DNA of 64,000 nt from Gilvimarinus sp. DA14 (lineage in GTDB: Bacteria > Pseudomonadota > Gammaproteobacteria > Pseudomonadales > Cellvibrionaceae), in NCBI RefSeq assembly GCF_024204685.1, contig NZ_CP100350.1, forward strand, positions 1,900,501 to 1,964,500, read 5' to 3'. Below are positions 1-10,684 of the stretch, piece after piece. The position numbers and the translations under genes were made by a program. Each line of letters starts with the position of its first letter. The first letter of the stretch is position 1. The notes under the pieces were generated by a model. It was given only the letters and a program-made list of their open reading frames with translations. It did not search any database and was not told where the DNA came from.

Positions 1-2071
<2,071 letters not shown>

Positions 2072-2184
2072 AAGCTGCTTCCTGGAGGGGGCGAGGAAAC
2101 AGCGCAGCAACTGCCGGTGCGGCAGCGGCTTGAAGCCGGGAGCAGACGCCCCGGCAAATAGAATGGATACATAAATTCATAAGC

Positions 2185-2265
2185 GCTCGTTCCCTACGCC
2201 GGTACTAACCGGATCAGGTCGACGGGACTCTCTCAGCTTCACCACACGAAGCACCCCGACAAGAC
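2185..2265 (-). promoter_or_regulatory. TPP (THI-box) riboswitch
   Basis: On the minus strand the conserved pieces appear in order: GGGGTGC, then GCTGAGA, then CCTGATCCGGTTAGTACCGG followed by CGTAGGGAA. This is the classic THI element, which binds thiamin pyrophosphate and shuts off the downstream thi genes. It lies about 115 bp upstream of the thiD start, in the 5' leader of the thiD-thiC message. Boundaries are approximate because the P1 stem was not folded by program. Confidence 0.95.
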
Positions 2266-2497
2266 AGAATCGGCAGTCTAGAGAACTGCTCCGCGGCTGT
2301 AAAGCACAGCGTTTACGGTTTTTTACTAGCGGCGCGAAAAAATGAACGTTTATTCATCTCGACCTAGAGGACGCAAACCGCTAAACTCTGGCCTGTATTA
2401 AAATCGCACACAGTAGAGTGCAACTAAATTTGTGGAGCCAGCGTCTTTACCGCAGCAACGACCACAAAAACGGACGCAAGACCTACCGGGATACCAA

Positions 2498-3880
2498 ATG
2501 AAGCAGACAAAACGTTATTTTTTTGCCGCGCTGATTGCGCTTAGCAGCAGCGCCCAAGCCGAGTCTATCCTCGACATTTACAACCTGGCACTGGAAAACG
2601 ACCCCCAGTTAAAAGCCGATAGAGCGGCTTTCGAGGCGGGGCTAGAAAACAAAACCATCGGCCGCGCCGCTTTGCTGCCGCAAATTACCGGTTCTGCTAA
2701 CGTCAGCTACAGCGAAACCGACTCGGAGTATGAAATCCGCAGCGGCGAGGCGGCCCTTACGCCCGCCGGCACTACCGAAAATGAAGTCAAGCGCTGGGGG
2801 CTGGATTTAAACCAGGCGCTGATTGATCTGAACGCCTGGCACACCTATCAGCAAGGTGCCGCATTGAGCGAGCAGGCCAAGGCGCAGTACTCGGCCGACC
2901 AGCAGAGTTTGATTGTGCGCGTCGCCGAAGCCTACTTTAACGTGTTGCGCGCCATCGACAATTTGGAAGTAGCCCTGGCCGAAGAGAAAGCTCTGGGACA
3001 GCAGCTGGAGCAAACCAAGCAGCGCTTTGAAGTGGGCCTGACCCCCATTACTGATGTGCACGATGCCCAGGCAGCGTACGACAGCGCCCAGGCCGCCACC
3101 CTGGAAGCGCGCGGCCAACTGGGTATTAGTTACGAAGCCCTGGAGGTACTGACCGGTCAGTCGCACGATGCTATCGCACCTTTGGGCGAAGATTTTCCCG
3201 TGGTTCCCCCCTCTCCGGCCGATCGCCACAGCTGGGTAGAATTCGCCCTGGAAAATAACTTCACCCTGAAAGCGGTAAGCGAAGCGGCGAACGCGGCCGA
3301 ACAGCAAGCCAAGGCCGCACGCGCTAACCACTACCCGACCCTGGGCCTGAGCGCGGGCTACAGCGAATCAGATAACGAAACCGATATCGACTCGACGCCG
3401 TTTAACTACAACGATCAGGACGGCTACACTGTGGGTGTCAATCTGACCGTGCCCATCTTTAGCGGTTTGCGCACCTCGGGCCAGCGCCGTCAGGCCTACG
3501 CGCAGGCGATGCAGGCCGACGAGCAGTTCAATTTCCAGCAACGCAATGTGATTCAAAACACGCGCTCGCTGCACTTGGCCGTCGAGACCGGCGTAGCACG
3601 GGTAAAAGCTCGCAAGCAGGCGATTATCTCTAACGAAAGCGCGGTTAAAGCCACTCAATCCGGCTTTGAAGTGGGTACTCGCAACCTGGTTGAAGTATTG
3701 TTGGCGCAACAATCTCTGTACCAAGCCCGTCGCGATTACTCCAACGCGCTCTACGATTACCTGATCCAAATGACCAACCTGCGCGAAGCCGCCGGCATGC
3801 TAACCCCTGCCGATGTTGAGCGTATTGACAGCTACCTGAAAGAAACCGAGCAGGTTAGACGCAGCGATTACGGCCTGTAA
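2498..3880 (+). CDS. tolC: TolC-family outer membrane efflux channel
   Basis: Trimeric outer-membrane channel for drug efflux and type I secretion. 460 residues from the ATG at 2498, chosen because it starts a clean signal peptide (MKQTKRYFFAALIALSSSAQA); an upstream ATG at 2432 would add 22 residues ahead of it. The mature protein opens ESILDIYNLALENDPQLKAD as in TolC and shows the two outer-membrane-efflux repeats, each with the LT.I.DV.DAQ (about residues 170-180) and GTRNLVEVLLAQQSLYQARR (about 395-415) pattern. Single gene, divergent from the thi operon and ended by a strong hairpin. Confidence 0.95.
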   Translation: MKQTKRYFFAALIALSSSAQAESILDIYNLALENDPQLKADRAAFEAGLENKTIGRAALLPQITGSANVSYSETDSEYEIRSGEAALTPAGTTENEVKRWGLDLNQALIDLNAWHTYQQGAALSEQAKAQYSADQQSLIVRVAEAYFNVLRAIDNLEVALAEEKALGQQLEQTKQRFEVGLTPITDVHDAQAAYDSAQAATLEARGQLGISYEALEVLTGQSHDAIAPLGEDFPVVPPSPADRHSWVEFALENNFTLKAVSEAANAAEQQAKAARANHYPTLGLSAGYSESDNETDIDSTPFNYNDQDGYTVGVNLTVPIFSGLRTSGQRRQAYAQAMQADEQFNFQQRNVIQNTRSLHLAVETGVARVKARKQAIISNESAVKATQSGFEVGTRNLVEVLLAQQSLYQARRDYSNALYDYLIQMTNLREAAGMLTPADVERIDSYLKETEQVRRSDYGL

Positions 3881-3897
3881 GCCGGCCGCCGCACAAT

Positions 3898-3938
3898 AAA
3901 AAAGGGGAGCTAGCCGAACGCTAGCTCCCCTTTTTTAT
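3898..3938. terminator. Bidirectional intrinsic terminator between tolC and panD
   Basis: Perfect 11-bp stem GGGGAGCTAGC / GCTAGCTCCCC with a 5-nt loop, preceded by an A-run and followed by TTTTTT. Because both flanks are A/T tracts it can stop tolC on the plus strand and panD on the minus strand. Confidence 0.92.
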
Positions 3939-3964
3939 ACCAAACTCAGCGTTGCTATCGGTGC

Positions 3965-4345
3965 TTACACCAGCTGCATGGGAATGGTATTGGTGGTGCG
4001 CTCGACTTTGTTTTTGTCATCCAGGTACACCAAACGCGGCTTGTAGTTTTCCAGCTGCTCTTCGGTGTACTGACCATAGGCGCCGATAATCACGCGGTCA
4101 CCTACTTGCACTTTGCGCGCTGCCGCGCCATTCATTGATATGGTGCCAGAGCCGCGCTCAGCGAGAATCACATAAGTGGTGAAGCGCTCGCCGTTATTGA
4201 CGTTGTAAATATCAATCTGTTCAAACTCGCGCAGTCCGGCCAGTTCTACCAGATCGGCGTCAATGGCGCAGGAGCCGTCGTACCAAAGCTCAGCCTGGGT
4301 AACAGCCGCCATATGTAATTTGCCTTTGAGCATGGTAGAGAGCAT
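3965..4345 (-). CDS. panD: Aspartate 1-decarboxylase PanD
   Basis: Pyruvoyl enzyme making beta-alanine from aspartate for pantothenate and CoA. 126 residues, the normal length. The self-cleavage site is the Gly24-Ser25 bond in YDGSCAID; Lys9, Tyr22, Arg54 and Tyr58 of the known active site are all present, with NGAAA and VGDRVII downstream. GGAGG stands just before the ATG at 4345. Lies 51 bp downstream of panC on the same strand, so the pair forms a pantothenate operon; panB is not in the window. Confidence 0.97.
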   Translation of the reverse strand: MLSTMLKGKLHMAAVTQAELWYDGSCAIDADLVELAGLREFEQIDIYNVNNGERFTTYVILAERGSGTISMNGAAARKVQVGDRVIIGAYGQYTEEQLENYKPRLVYLDDKNKVERTTNTIPMQLV

Positions 4346-4396
4346 GGGCTCCTCCTTTGTATCAACTTATGGCGCCTGAGCGCCATCGCCGGGAGT

Positions 4397-5248
4397 TTAG
4401 ACAATTTCCAGCGATATATTATCAATCAAACGGGCCCCTTCCGTATACATGGCCCCAAGGACGGTCATCTCCCTGTCATCATCCGCCGCAGGCTTGAGAG
4501 TGCGGCTGTTGCAGATCTCAAGGTAATCCACCTTAAAACCCGCCTCTTCAATTTGTTTGCGCCCCTCATTTTGCAGCGCTAAAAAATCCCGTCGCCCGGC
4601 TTTAACCTGCTCACCCACCCAGTTTAGGGTGCGATTTAGCTGGCTAACACGTGGGCGCTCGTCGTCGGTAATAAAGCCATTGCGCGAGCTGAGCGCCAGA
4701 CCGTCGTCTTCACGGTAAATCTCGCCCGCGCTGATCTGCACCGGCATGCACAGATCCTCGACCATCCGGCGAATGACGGCGAGCTGCTGGAAGTCTTTCA
4801 CCCCAAACACAGCTTCATCTGGCTGGACGATATTAAACAGCTTGCTAACGACGGTAGTAACCCCTTCAAAATGACCGGGACGACTGGCTCCGCAGAGCAC
4901 ATCAGTCATGGCCGGCACTATCACCCGGGTCTGCTCATCCATGCCGTTGGGGTACATTTCGGTCTCTTCCGGGCAAAAGAGAAAATCGCAGTTCACGCCC
5001 TCAAGCTTGGCGGTATCAACAGCCAAGGTGCGCGGGTACTTGTCCCAGTCCTCATTCAGACCAAACTGCAGGCGGTTGACGAAAATACTCACCACCACCA
5101 CATCACAGCTGCGCTGAGCCTGTTTCACCAGTGCCAGATGAGCGTCGTGTAAATTGCCCATGGTGGGCACAAAGCCTATGCGCTTGCCCTCGCGCCGCGC
5201 TTTGGCAAGCTCTGCGCGCAGGGAGCTGATGTGATGAAATACCTGCAT
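4397..5248 (-). CDS. panC: Pantothenate synthetase PanC
   Basis: ATP-dependent ligase joining pantoate and beta-alanine. 283 residues. Seen: [15 protein letters not shown] with both histidines of the HxxH nucleotide signature, [50 protein letters not shown] and [12 protein letters not shown]. Unusual is SIFVNRLQF, where the family almost always has a proline after FVN, and GVKDFQQ in place of G(E/K)KD. The second half of the protein is otherwise regular, so it is probably active. Upstream gene of the panC-panD pair. Confidence 0.95.
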   Translation of the reverse strand: MQVFHHISSLRAELAKARREGKRIGFVPTMGNLHDAHLALVKQAQRSCDVVVVSIFVNRLQFGLNEDWDKYPRTLAVDTAKLEGVNCDFLFCPEETEMYPNGMDEQTRVIVPAMTDVLCGASRPGHFEGVTTVVSKLFNIVQPDEAVFGVKDFQQLAVIRRMVEDLCMPVQISAGEIYREDDGLALSSRNGFITDDERPRVSQLNRTLNWVGEQVKAGRRDFLALQNEGRKQIEEAGFKVDYLEICNSRTLKPAADDDREMTVLGAMYTEGARLIDNISLEIV

Positions 5249-5335
5249 AAAGCCCTCAAACTACCCGCTAATTCCGGGGGGCGGATAATACACTTTCGCG
5301 CGGGGGATGTACATTTTTTGGGCGAGGTGAATGCC

Positions 5336-5375
5336 AGAGGACTGAAGTCGGATGTCTGACGCAGAACGCAGACAA
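5336..5375. repeat. Short composite repeat fragment (TCGGATGTCTGA plus GCAGAAC)
   Basis: Between panC and the MOSC gene the stretch runs GTCGGATGTCTGACGCAGAA then CGCAGAC. The same order of pieces (a TCGGATGTCTGA block followed by G-N-NGAAC heptamers) occurs at 10391-10441 and in reverse complement at 46420-46500. It is therefore a short member of the dispersed family described in the findings. Confidence 0.6.
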
Positions 5376-5402
5376 TACACGCCAACCACGCCCGCGCGAA
5401 TG

Positions 5403-5945
5403 CTAACGAGCAAATAAAGAACCCTGTGACTGACCGGGCCGGTCGGGCTCACGGGGTAGGCGAACCACAGCATCCCCTACGGCTAATCGGCCACCCTGAA
5501 CGATTCGGGCGCACAAACCGCCGTAACCGTACATGGCGGCGGCGCCTCCGGGTCCAAGGTTTTGATTCATTCGCGAACAGGGGTGACACAGCGCGGCGGG
5601 CTCGAGAACTACCTCGCCTATTTGTACCCGTTGATGGCGCAGTAAATTCAGGTTCAAGCCACTGACCACAAGGTTACGGCGCAGCAGGACAGGATCGATT
5701 TCAGCGAGGCCTGTATGCTGGCAAATTTGCTGGATAAATTCACGACTTATAAGCGTCACCTGCCGCCCAGAGCCGGGGGTTTTGCTGCTGCGGTGATCGC
5801 CTGCGAGGCCCCGGTCCGCAATCGCCTCGGCGGACTTCACCACGTGAATTCGACCGCGATGAACACTGCGCAGACCGATCCACTCCAGACGGCCTGGCTT
5901 TAGGTCTTGGGCGAGTTTGTCGAGTAGGCGGGCTTGAGAGTTCAT
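5403..5945 (-). CDS. MOSC-domain protein
   Basis: MOSC domains carry sulfur or molybdenum cofactor intermediates; the substrate here is not known. 180 residues from the ATG at 5945 (MNSQARLLDKLAQ); a 21-residue longer reading passes through repeat DNA and is rejected. Domain marks: GLAGDHRS near residue 65, RQVTLISREF, LLRRNLVVSGLNLN, PAALCHPCSRM with the conserved Cys region, and YGYGGLCARIVQGG. No partner gene adjoins it. Two heptamers of the CCGTAAC family lie 15 bp before the start. Confidence 0.85.
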   Translation of the reverse strand: MNSQARLLDKLAQDLKPGRLEWIGLRSVHRGRIHVVKSAEAIADRGLAGDHRSSKTPGSGRQVTLISREFIQQICQHTGLAEIDPVLLRRNLVVSGLNLNLLRHQRVQIGEVVLEPAALCHPCSRMNQNLGPGGAAAMYGYGGLCARIVQGGRLAVGDAVVRLPREPDRPGQSQGSLFAR

Positions 5946-5960
5946 AGTTTGGCCGTAATG

Positions 5961-5975
5961 CGGGTTACGGGTTAC
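5961..5975. repeat. Two-copy GTTACGG heptamer upstream of the MOSC gene
   Basis: CGGGTTACGGGTTAC is two copies of the unit that forms the 12-copy array at 21539-21622 (there as CCGTAAC). It begins 15 bp upstream of the MOSC start codon, echoing the position of the larger arrays relative to their neighbouring genes. Confidence 0.6.
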
Positions 5976-6112
5976 GAGGGATGAAAAGCTGCGCCGGGTA
6001 TACGGCATGGAGACATTGTTTCCATATCCGACCCTACTTTAAAGTAAATTGACTTACCACTACCCGCTGATGATCGGTTCAAGTTTATTCCCGGAACCTT
6101 ACCCCTTAAACA

Positions 6113-6598
6113 ATGAAAGTCTATTCAATATATATAACCTTTACCGGCAGTAGCAAAGCTGAAATCGACGAAATACGGCAGCAGCATGACGAGCTTCATA
6201 AAAAAATAGCGGCGCACGTCACCGTTGTTTTTCCCTTTGAAAGTCGCGCGGATGAAACTGAGCTGATTAGACTTCTCAATCCCAAGATGAGAGCCAAAGC
6301 TTTTTCTTTTTCAGTGGCCCGTGAGGTCACTCAGCGTGAGAATATTGGCTATTTAAAAGTTTTGAAAGGAACGTCACATTTCCACGCTTTGTATGCGTCT
6401 TTAAACTCCACCCTCAACCTCGAAAACACTATCCCCTATGAACCCCACGTTACAATTACCCGCAACTGCGAGCCTATAGAAAAGGTAGAGTTACAAAACG
6501 TAGAATTTATGACTGAAGCAGTCATTCTAGAGAAGATTTATAGTAACGGCAGGGGACGAATAATTTACCAATGGCCTAACGCCGAATCTGAAAGCTGA
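6113..6598 (+). CDS. 2H phosphoesterase / 2'-5' RNA ligase family protein
   Basis: 161 residues with the two HxT motifs that define the 2H superfamily: AHVTVVFPF near residue 35 and EPHVTITR near residue 106. Members act on 2'-5' linkages or cyclic phosphates in RNA and nucleotides; which activity this one has cannot be told. No signal peptide. It stands alone between convergent or divergent housekeeping genes and its DNA is more AT-rich than its neighbours, which suggests later arrival. Confidence 0.85.
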   Translation: MKVYSIYITFTGSSKAEIDEIRQQHDELHKKIAAHVTVVFPFESRADETELIRLLNPKMRAKAFSFSVAREVTQRENIGYLKVLKGTSHFHALYASLNSTLNLENTIPYEPHVTITRNCEPIEKVELQNVEFMTEAVILEKIYSNGRGRIIYQWPNAESES

Positions 6599-6619
6599 GA
6601 AATCCTATTCCGCTTCCCG

Positions 6620-6664
6620 TAAACCGTAAAAAGCATCAGATCTCAGACATCCGTCGTCAGACTT
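6620..6664. repeat. Dispersed repeat fragment with CAGACATCCGTCGTCAGAC
   Basis: The gap between the 2H gene and dnaB contains ATCAGATCTCAGACATCCGT and then CGTCAGAC, matching pieces seen at 10632-10675, 12090-12118 and 46430-46452. It is a short, non-tandem member of the GTCTGA family and runs up to the dnaB stop codon. Confidence 0.5.
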
Positions 6665-6665
6665 C

Positions 6666-8060
6666 TCAATAATCATCCTGCTGCGAGAAATACTCCGGCG
6701 CCAGATTATCAAAGCGTGTGTATTTACCCACAAAAGCGGCGCGCACGGTGCCTACTTCACCATTACGTTGCTTACCCACAATCAACTCGGAAACGCCTTT
6801 ATCAGGACTGTCTTCGTTGTAGTATTCGTCGCGGTAAATAAACAGGATAACGTCGGCATCCTGCTCGATGGCGCCCGACTCACGCAAATCCGAGTTCATG
6901 GGGCGTTTGTTGGGGCGTTGCTCCACACTCCGGTTCAGCTGCGACAGGGCAATGACCGGGCAGTCGAACTCTTTCGCCAGAGCCTTTAGGGCGCGGGAAA
7001 TTTCAGAAATTTCCTGGGTACGACCTTCGGTGGAACCGGCCACCTGCATCAACTGCAGGTAGTCCACCATAATCATGCCGGGGTTGCCGTGCTCGCGGGC
7101 GATGCGCCGGGTGCGGGCACGCATTTCCTGCGGTGTTAAGCCCGGGGTGTCGTCAATAAACAACGGCTTGTCTTTCAGCTTACTCACCGCTGCTGACAAT
7201 TTGGGCCAGTCCTCTTCGGTGAGTTTACCGTTGCGCATATGCCCCTGATCGATACGCCCTACGGAGGACATCATCCGCATAACCAGCGCGGCCGAGGGCA
7301 TTTCCATACTGAACACCAGCACCGGCCGCTGCTGGGTAAAAATGGCGGACTCGACAAAGTTAAGGGCCAATGCGGTCTTACCCATGGAAGGACGGGCGGC
7401 GAGAATAATAAGCTCGCCGGGCTGCCAACCTGAAGTTTTTGTGTCCAGGTCCGCAAGGCCAGTGGTCACACCGGTTACGTCATCCCCCGAGCGAAACAGC
7501 TCGTCGATGCGCTCAACCGTCTCTTTGAGCAGGCCGTTAACTTCGCGCAGACCACCCTCTTTGGGGCGGTCTTCGGCGATTTGCGCAACGCGCTTTTCGG
7601 CCAACTGCAGCAAGTCGTCTGAATCCAAACCCGCTGGGTTAAAGCTGGACTGGCTGATGTCCTGCGCCGCGGCGATCAGTTGGCGCAAAGTGGAACGCTC
7701 ACGGACAATGCGGGCGTAAGCGGTGATATTAGCCGCGCTCGGGGTGTTCGCCGCCAGCTCAACCAAGTAACCAAGGCCGCCAGCTCGCTCCAGCTCGCCG
7801 TGGCGCTCCAGCGCCTCTGACAAGGTAACCGGGTCGAGCGGCTGTGCGTCCTCCTGCAGCTCGATCATCATGCGCAAAATCAGCTTGTGATCTTCGCGGT
7901 AAAAGTCCACCTCCGAGGCCACTTCGAGCACCGCATCCAGGCGGCTGTTCTCCAGCATCAAACCGCCCAGCACCGCCTGCTCGGCCTCTACCGAGCTGGG
8001 CAGTCCCGGCCTGGCTGTGTCATTGTCAGAGCTGTAGTTTGATAGAGCCTCGGAGGACAT
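6666..8060 (-). CDS. dnaB: Replicative DNA helicase DnaB
   Basis: Hexameric 5'-3' helicase at the replication fork. 464 residues from the ATG at 8060 (MSSEALSNYSS); the 17 extra residues of the longer frame are not family-like. N-terminal domain opens SVEAEQAVLGGLMLENSRLD. RecA-like domain has Walker A in LAARPSMGKTALALNF, Walker B in MIMVDYLQLM, and the later QLNRSVEQRPNKRPMNSDLR and GAIEQDADV motifs. No intein. It follows rplI as in Pseudomonas and relatives, 145 bp downstream. Confidence 0.97.
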   Translation of the reverse strand: MSSEALSNYSSDNDTARPGLPSSVEAEQAVLGGLMLENSRLDAVLEVASEVDFYREDHKLILRMMIELQEDAQPLDPVTLSEALERHGELERAGGLGYLVELAANTPSAANITAYARIVRERSTLRQLIAAAQDISQSSFNPAGLDSDDLLQLAEKRVAQIAEDRPKEGGLREVNGLLKETVERIDELFRSGDDVTGVTTGLADLDTKTSGWQPGELIILAARPSMGKTALALNFVESAIFTQQRPVLVFSMEMPSAALVMRMMSSVGRIDQGHMRNGKLTEEDWPKLSAAVSKLKDKPLFIDDTPGLTPQEMRARTRRIAREHGNPGMIMVDYLQLMQVAGSTEGRTQEISEISRALKALAKEFDCPVIALSQLNRSVEQRPNKRPMNSDLRESGAIEQDADVILFIYRDEYYNEDSPDKGVSELIVGKQRNGEVGTVRAAFVGKYTRFDNLAPEYFSQQDDY

Positions 8061-8205
8061 AGCGAACTGGTATTTTCCTTGTGTTTTGCTACGGGCAAAA
8101 AAAACGGGCACCCGCCAGCGAAGCTGTCGATAGTGCCCGATTTTCGTCAGTTTGTCAGCGCTTGTAAACGCTTAGCCACCCGGCATAAAGGGCAGCTAAA
8201 CAGAA

Positions 8206-8652
8206 TTACTCGGCAACAACAGACAGTTTGATCGCCTGAATCACTTCAGCGTGAACCTGAACGTCGATGTCGTATTCGCCAACTTCGCGAATCACACCTT
8301 CGGGCAAGCGCACTTCTGATTTAGCCACTTCAACGCCAGCAGCGGTAATGGCATCAGCGATGTCGCGAGTACCGATAGAGCCGAACAGTTTACCTTCGTC
8401 GCCAGCATTGGCTTCGATGGTAACCGCCAGATCGGCCAACTTCTCGGCACGCTTTTCGGCTTCAGCTTTCTTCTCTGCAGCAGCAGCTTCCAGCTCGGCG
8501 CGACGCGCTTCAAACTCAGCGATGTTAGACTCGGTTGCCGGAACAGCTTTACCCTGGGGAACCAGGAAGTTGCGGCCAAAGCCTGATTTTACGGTAACTT
8601 TGTCGCCAATGGCGCCCAGCTTACCTACTTTCTCGAGCAGAATAACTTCCAT
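8206..8652 (-). CDS. rplI: 50S ribosomal protein L9
   Basis: 148 residues, the usual length. Begins [17 protein letters not shown], followed by the [15 protein letters not shown] signature, a long charged helix (about residues 45-78), and the C-terminal domain [14 protein letters not shown]. Last ribosomal gene of the rpsF operon, 36 bp after the membrane-protein gene. Confidence 0.98.
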   Translation of the reverse strand: MEVILLEKVGKLGAIGDKVTVKSGFGRNFLVPQGKAVPATESNIAEFEARRAELEAAAAEKKAEAEKRAEKLADLAVTIEANAGDEGKLFGSIGTRDIADAITAAGVEVAKSEVRLPEGVIREVGEYDIDVQVHAEVIQAIKLSVVAE

Positions 8653-8688
8653 CTCGTTAACCCTCTAGTTTCAATTTTGCCTGCGGGT

Positions 8689-9537
8689 TCATGCCTGTTT
8701 AGGCTTGATACGTCCGCGTATATCCAACCACGTGTCGCCAAAGGCGACGATCACTAACAGAATCTTAAACGGCTGCAGCAACACCAGTGCTATGTAAAAC
8801 AACACCAACCACTGCACCCCCATGCCTTTCTTTGCTACCAGCGCATGCGCCAGGGCAATACCGGCAAACAACAAAGGCTGTGCAAACACCAGCGCCCAAA
8901 CCTTAGTGGTGGCGGGCTGCAGGTAGCAGTAAACAACCGCCAGCATGCACACCAAAGAGGCCACCGGCATTAAGCGCAAGGCGCGAAACTCGGTGCCAAA
9001 ACCACCTGGGTTGTACAACAAAGCCTGCCACCAGCGCCCCAGTACCAGCCCCACGGCCCCACTTAAGGTGGTCATGGCGGCCAGCAATCCCAGTACCATA
9101 GTGGCGTTGGGCTCAGGCAAGGCCAGCGGCGGCTCAGCCTCGGCGGCAATGGCGGCGATAATTTCTGCCAGAGCAGACACGGCCTTTTCGACCAGCTCCG
9201 GCAGTGCCACCCCCACAATTACTGCACCGAGAGTGTTAAAGGCCACCAAGCCCATCAGGGCGTGTTGCCAGGACGCGCTTTGCCGCAGTACCTGGGCTGC
9301 GGCAAAAATGCTCACAGCGCCAATAATTGCCAGTGCGGCGTTTTGCTGCCCCATAGCCATCAACACTATGGCCGGCAGCAGTGCCCAAGCAAGTACCATT
9401 ACGCCATCGGCAAGGCCTCGCCTGAGAGTCACCAGGGCAACGGTGGCCGGACTCAGTAACGGAATCCAGTGCCCCAACAGGGCGACCGCTGCAGCCTGAG
9501 CGCGGCCGCGCATAATAAATTCAGCCAGCGCGCGCAC
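8689..9537 (-). CDS. DUF2232-like integral membrane protein in the rpsF operon
   Basis: 282 residues with about eight hydrophobic segments spread along the chain and no catalytic motif that I can identify. A gene of this type sits between rpsR and rplI in pseudomonads and related bacteria, and the position here is the same. The chosen start is a GTG at 9537, 12 bp after rpsR; an internal ATG eight codons later is a possible alternative. The function is unknown; co-expression with ribosomal proteins is inferred from spacing. Confidence 0.75.
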   Translation of the reverse strand: MRALAEFIMRGRAQAAAVALLGHWIPLLSPATVALVTLRRGLADGVMVLAWALLPAIVLMAMGQQNAALAIIGAVSIFAAAQVLRQSASWQHALMGLVAFNTLGAVIVGVALPELVEKAVSALAEIIAAIAAEAEPPLALPEPNATMVLGLLAAMTTLSGAVGLVLGRWWQALLYNPGGFGTEFRALRLMPVASLVCMLAVVYCYLQPATTKVWALVFAQPLLFAGIALAHALVAKKGMGVQWLVLFYIALVLLQPFKILLVIVAFGDTWLDIRGRIKPKQA

Positions 9538-9548
9538 AACTGTTAGTC

Positions 9549-9776
9549 TTACTCGTGGCTGTCCGTGTACGGCAGCAGTGCCAGGTAGCGTGCACGCTTA
9601 ACAGCGGTAGACAGCTGACGCTGGTACTTGGCTTTAGTACCCGTGATACGGCTGGGTACGATTTTACCGGTTTCAGTGATGTAGGCTTTCAAAGTGTCCA
9701 GATCTTTATAGTCGATCTGCTTTACGCCTTCAGCGGTGAAACGGCAGAACTTACGGCGACGGAAAAAACGAGCCAT
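9549..9776 (-). CDS. rpsR: 30S ribosomal protein S18
   Basis: 75 residues. [52 protein letters not shown] and [13 protein letters not shown] are diagnostic. Starts 4 bp after rpsF stops, so the two are translationally linked; S18 binds S6 in the 30S platform. Confidence 0.98.
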   Translation of the reverse strand: MARFFRRRKFCRFTAEGVKQIDYKDLDTLKAYITETGKIVPSRITGTKAKYQRQLSTAVKRARYLALLPYTDSHE

Positions 9777-9779
9777 GGA

Positions 9780-10226
9780 TTATTCCCCCTCTTTCTCAGT
9801 GGTCTGTTCTTCGGCTTTCTCTTCGGTTTTTTCCTCAGAGTTGTCAGAAGACTTTTCAGACTCTTCGCGACGCGGGGCGCGCGGTTGCTTGCGCTCGCGG
9901 CTCTCTTTGTCAGCCTTGGCAATCGGAGACTCTTCGGTAACAGCCTCGTCAGTACGGATTACCATATTACGTAGCACAGCGTCGTTGTAGCGGAAGTTGG
10001 TGGTCAGCTCTTCGAGCGCTTCGTCGCTACATTCGATGTTCATCAGAACATAGTGTGCTTTGTGGATTTTGTTGATGGAGTAAGCCAGTTGACGGCGACC
10101 CCAATCTTCCAGGCGGTGAACCTGGCCACCACCGTTGGTAACGGTAGCGGTGTAGCGCTCGATCATACCGGGCACTTGTTCGCTTTGGTCCGGGTGGACC
10201 ATAAATACGATTTCGTAATGACGCAT
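9780..10226 (-). CDS. rpsF: 30S ribosomal protein S6
   Basis: 148 residues. The first hundred form a normal S6 ([47 protein letters not shown]). The last 40 or so are a low-complexity acidic-basic tail rich in Glu, Lys and Ser; E. coli S6 likewise has a variable acidic tail that RimK can extend with glutamates. AGGAGC precedes the ATG. First gene of the operon rpsF-rpsR-DUF2232-rplI(-dnaB). Confidence 0.97.
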   Translation of the reverse strand: MRHYEIVFMVHPDQSEQVPGMIERYTATVTNGGGQVHRLEDWGRRQLAYSINKIHKAHYVLMNIECSDEALEELTTNFRYNDAVLRNMVIRTDEAVTEESPIAKADKESRERKQPRAPRREESEKSSDNSEEKTEEKAEEQTTEKEGE

Positions 10227-10390
10227 TAATCGCTCCTTACGGATTAAAGTCTTCCAGCCATTGCCAGTAAGACAAGGAGTGGCCGAGCACAGGGCCTAGC
10301 CGGTTACTACCCGCACCCAGAGGGTACAGGGGCGCGGTATTCTAGGGAGTTTGGGGGAGGAAAGCAAGGTTAAATTTTGGGCAGAAATAA

Positions 10391-10511
10391 CAGTCGGACG
10401 TCTGAGGTCGGATGTCTGACGCTGAACGCTGAACGCTGAACGGTGAACGGTGAACGGTGAACGGTGAACGGTGAACGGTGAACGGTGAACGGTGAACGGT
10501 GAACGGTGAAC
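10391..10511. repeat. Heptamer tandem array: 3 x GCTGAAC then 10 x GGTGAAC
   Basis: From 10421 three copies of GCTGAAC run straight into ten copies of GGTGAAC ending at 10511: thirteen uninterrupted 7-bp units. Immediately before it (10391-10420) stand GTCGGACGTCTGAGG and TCGGATGTCTGAC. The array lies between rpsF and the glyA terminator, so it is outside both genes. The single-base switch between the two blocks implies expansion by slippage after a point mutation. Confidence 0.95.
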
Positions 10512-10581
10512 AAACTAATGATGATTTTGCCCCTATCCAGCGTCAACCCAGTTTCGGCATGATTTTATGGGCGACCCAAAT

Positions 10582-10617
10582 AAAAAAAGGCGGCTCGATA
10601 ATAGAGCCGCCCTTTTA
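10582..10617 (-). terminator. Intrinsic terminator of glyA
   Basis: Stem GGCGGCTC / GAGCCGCC with a 7-nt loop; on the minus strand it is followed by seven T residues. It lies about 70 bp past the glyA stop codon. Confidence 0.88.
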
Positions 10618-10631
10618 GTGTTCCACGTTCA

Positions 10632-10675
10632 GCGAAGCTGGCATCTGACGTCAGACATCCGACTTCAGACGCGCG
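10632..10675. repeat. Dispersed repeat fragment downstream of glyA
   Basis: CATCTGACGTCAGACATCCG followed by ACTTCAGACG lies between the glyA stop and its terminator. It matches the GTCTGA/GACATC family pieces at 6620, 12090 and 46430. No coding potential. Confidence 0.5.
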
Positions 10676-10684
10676 CAGCGCCCA

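Noticed and set aside
2807-3331. 174-residue minus-strand frame
   Set aside because: Antisense to tolC; no family character.
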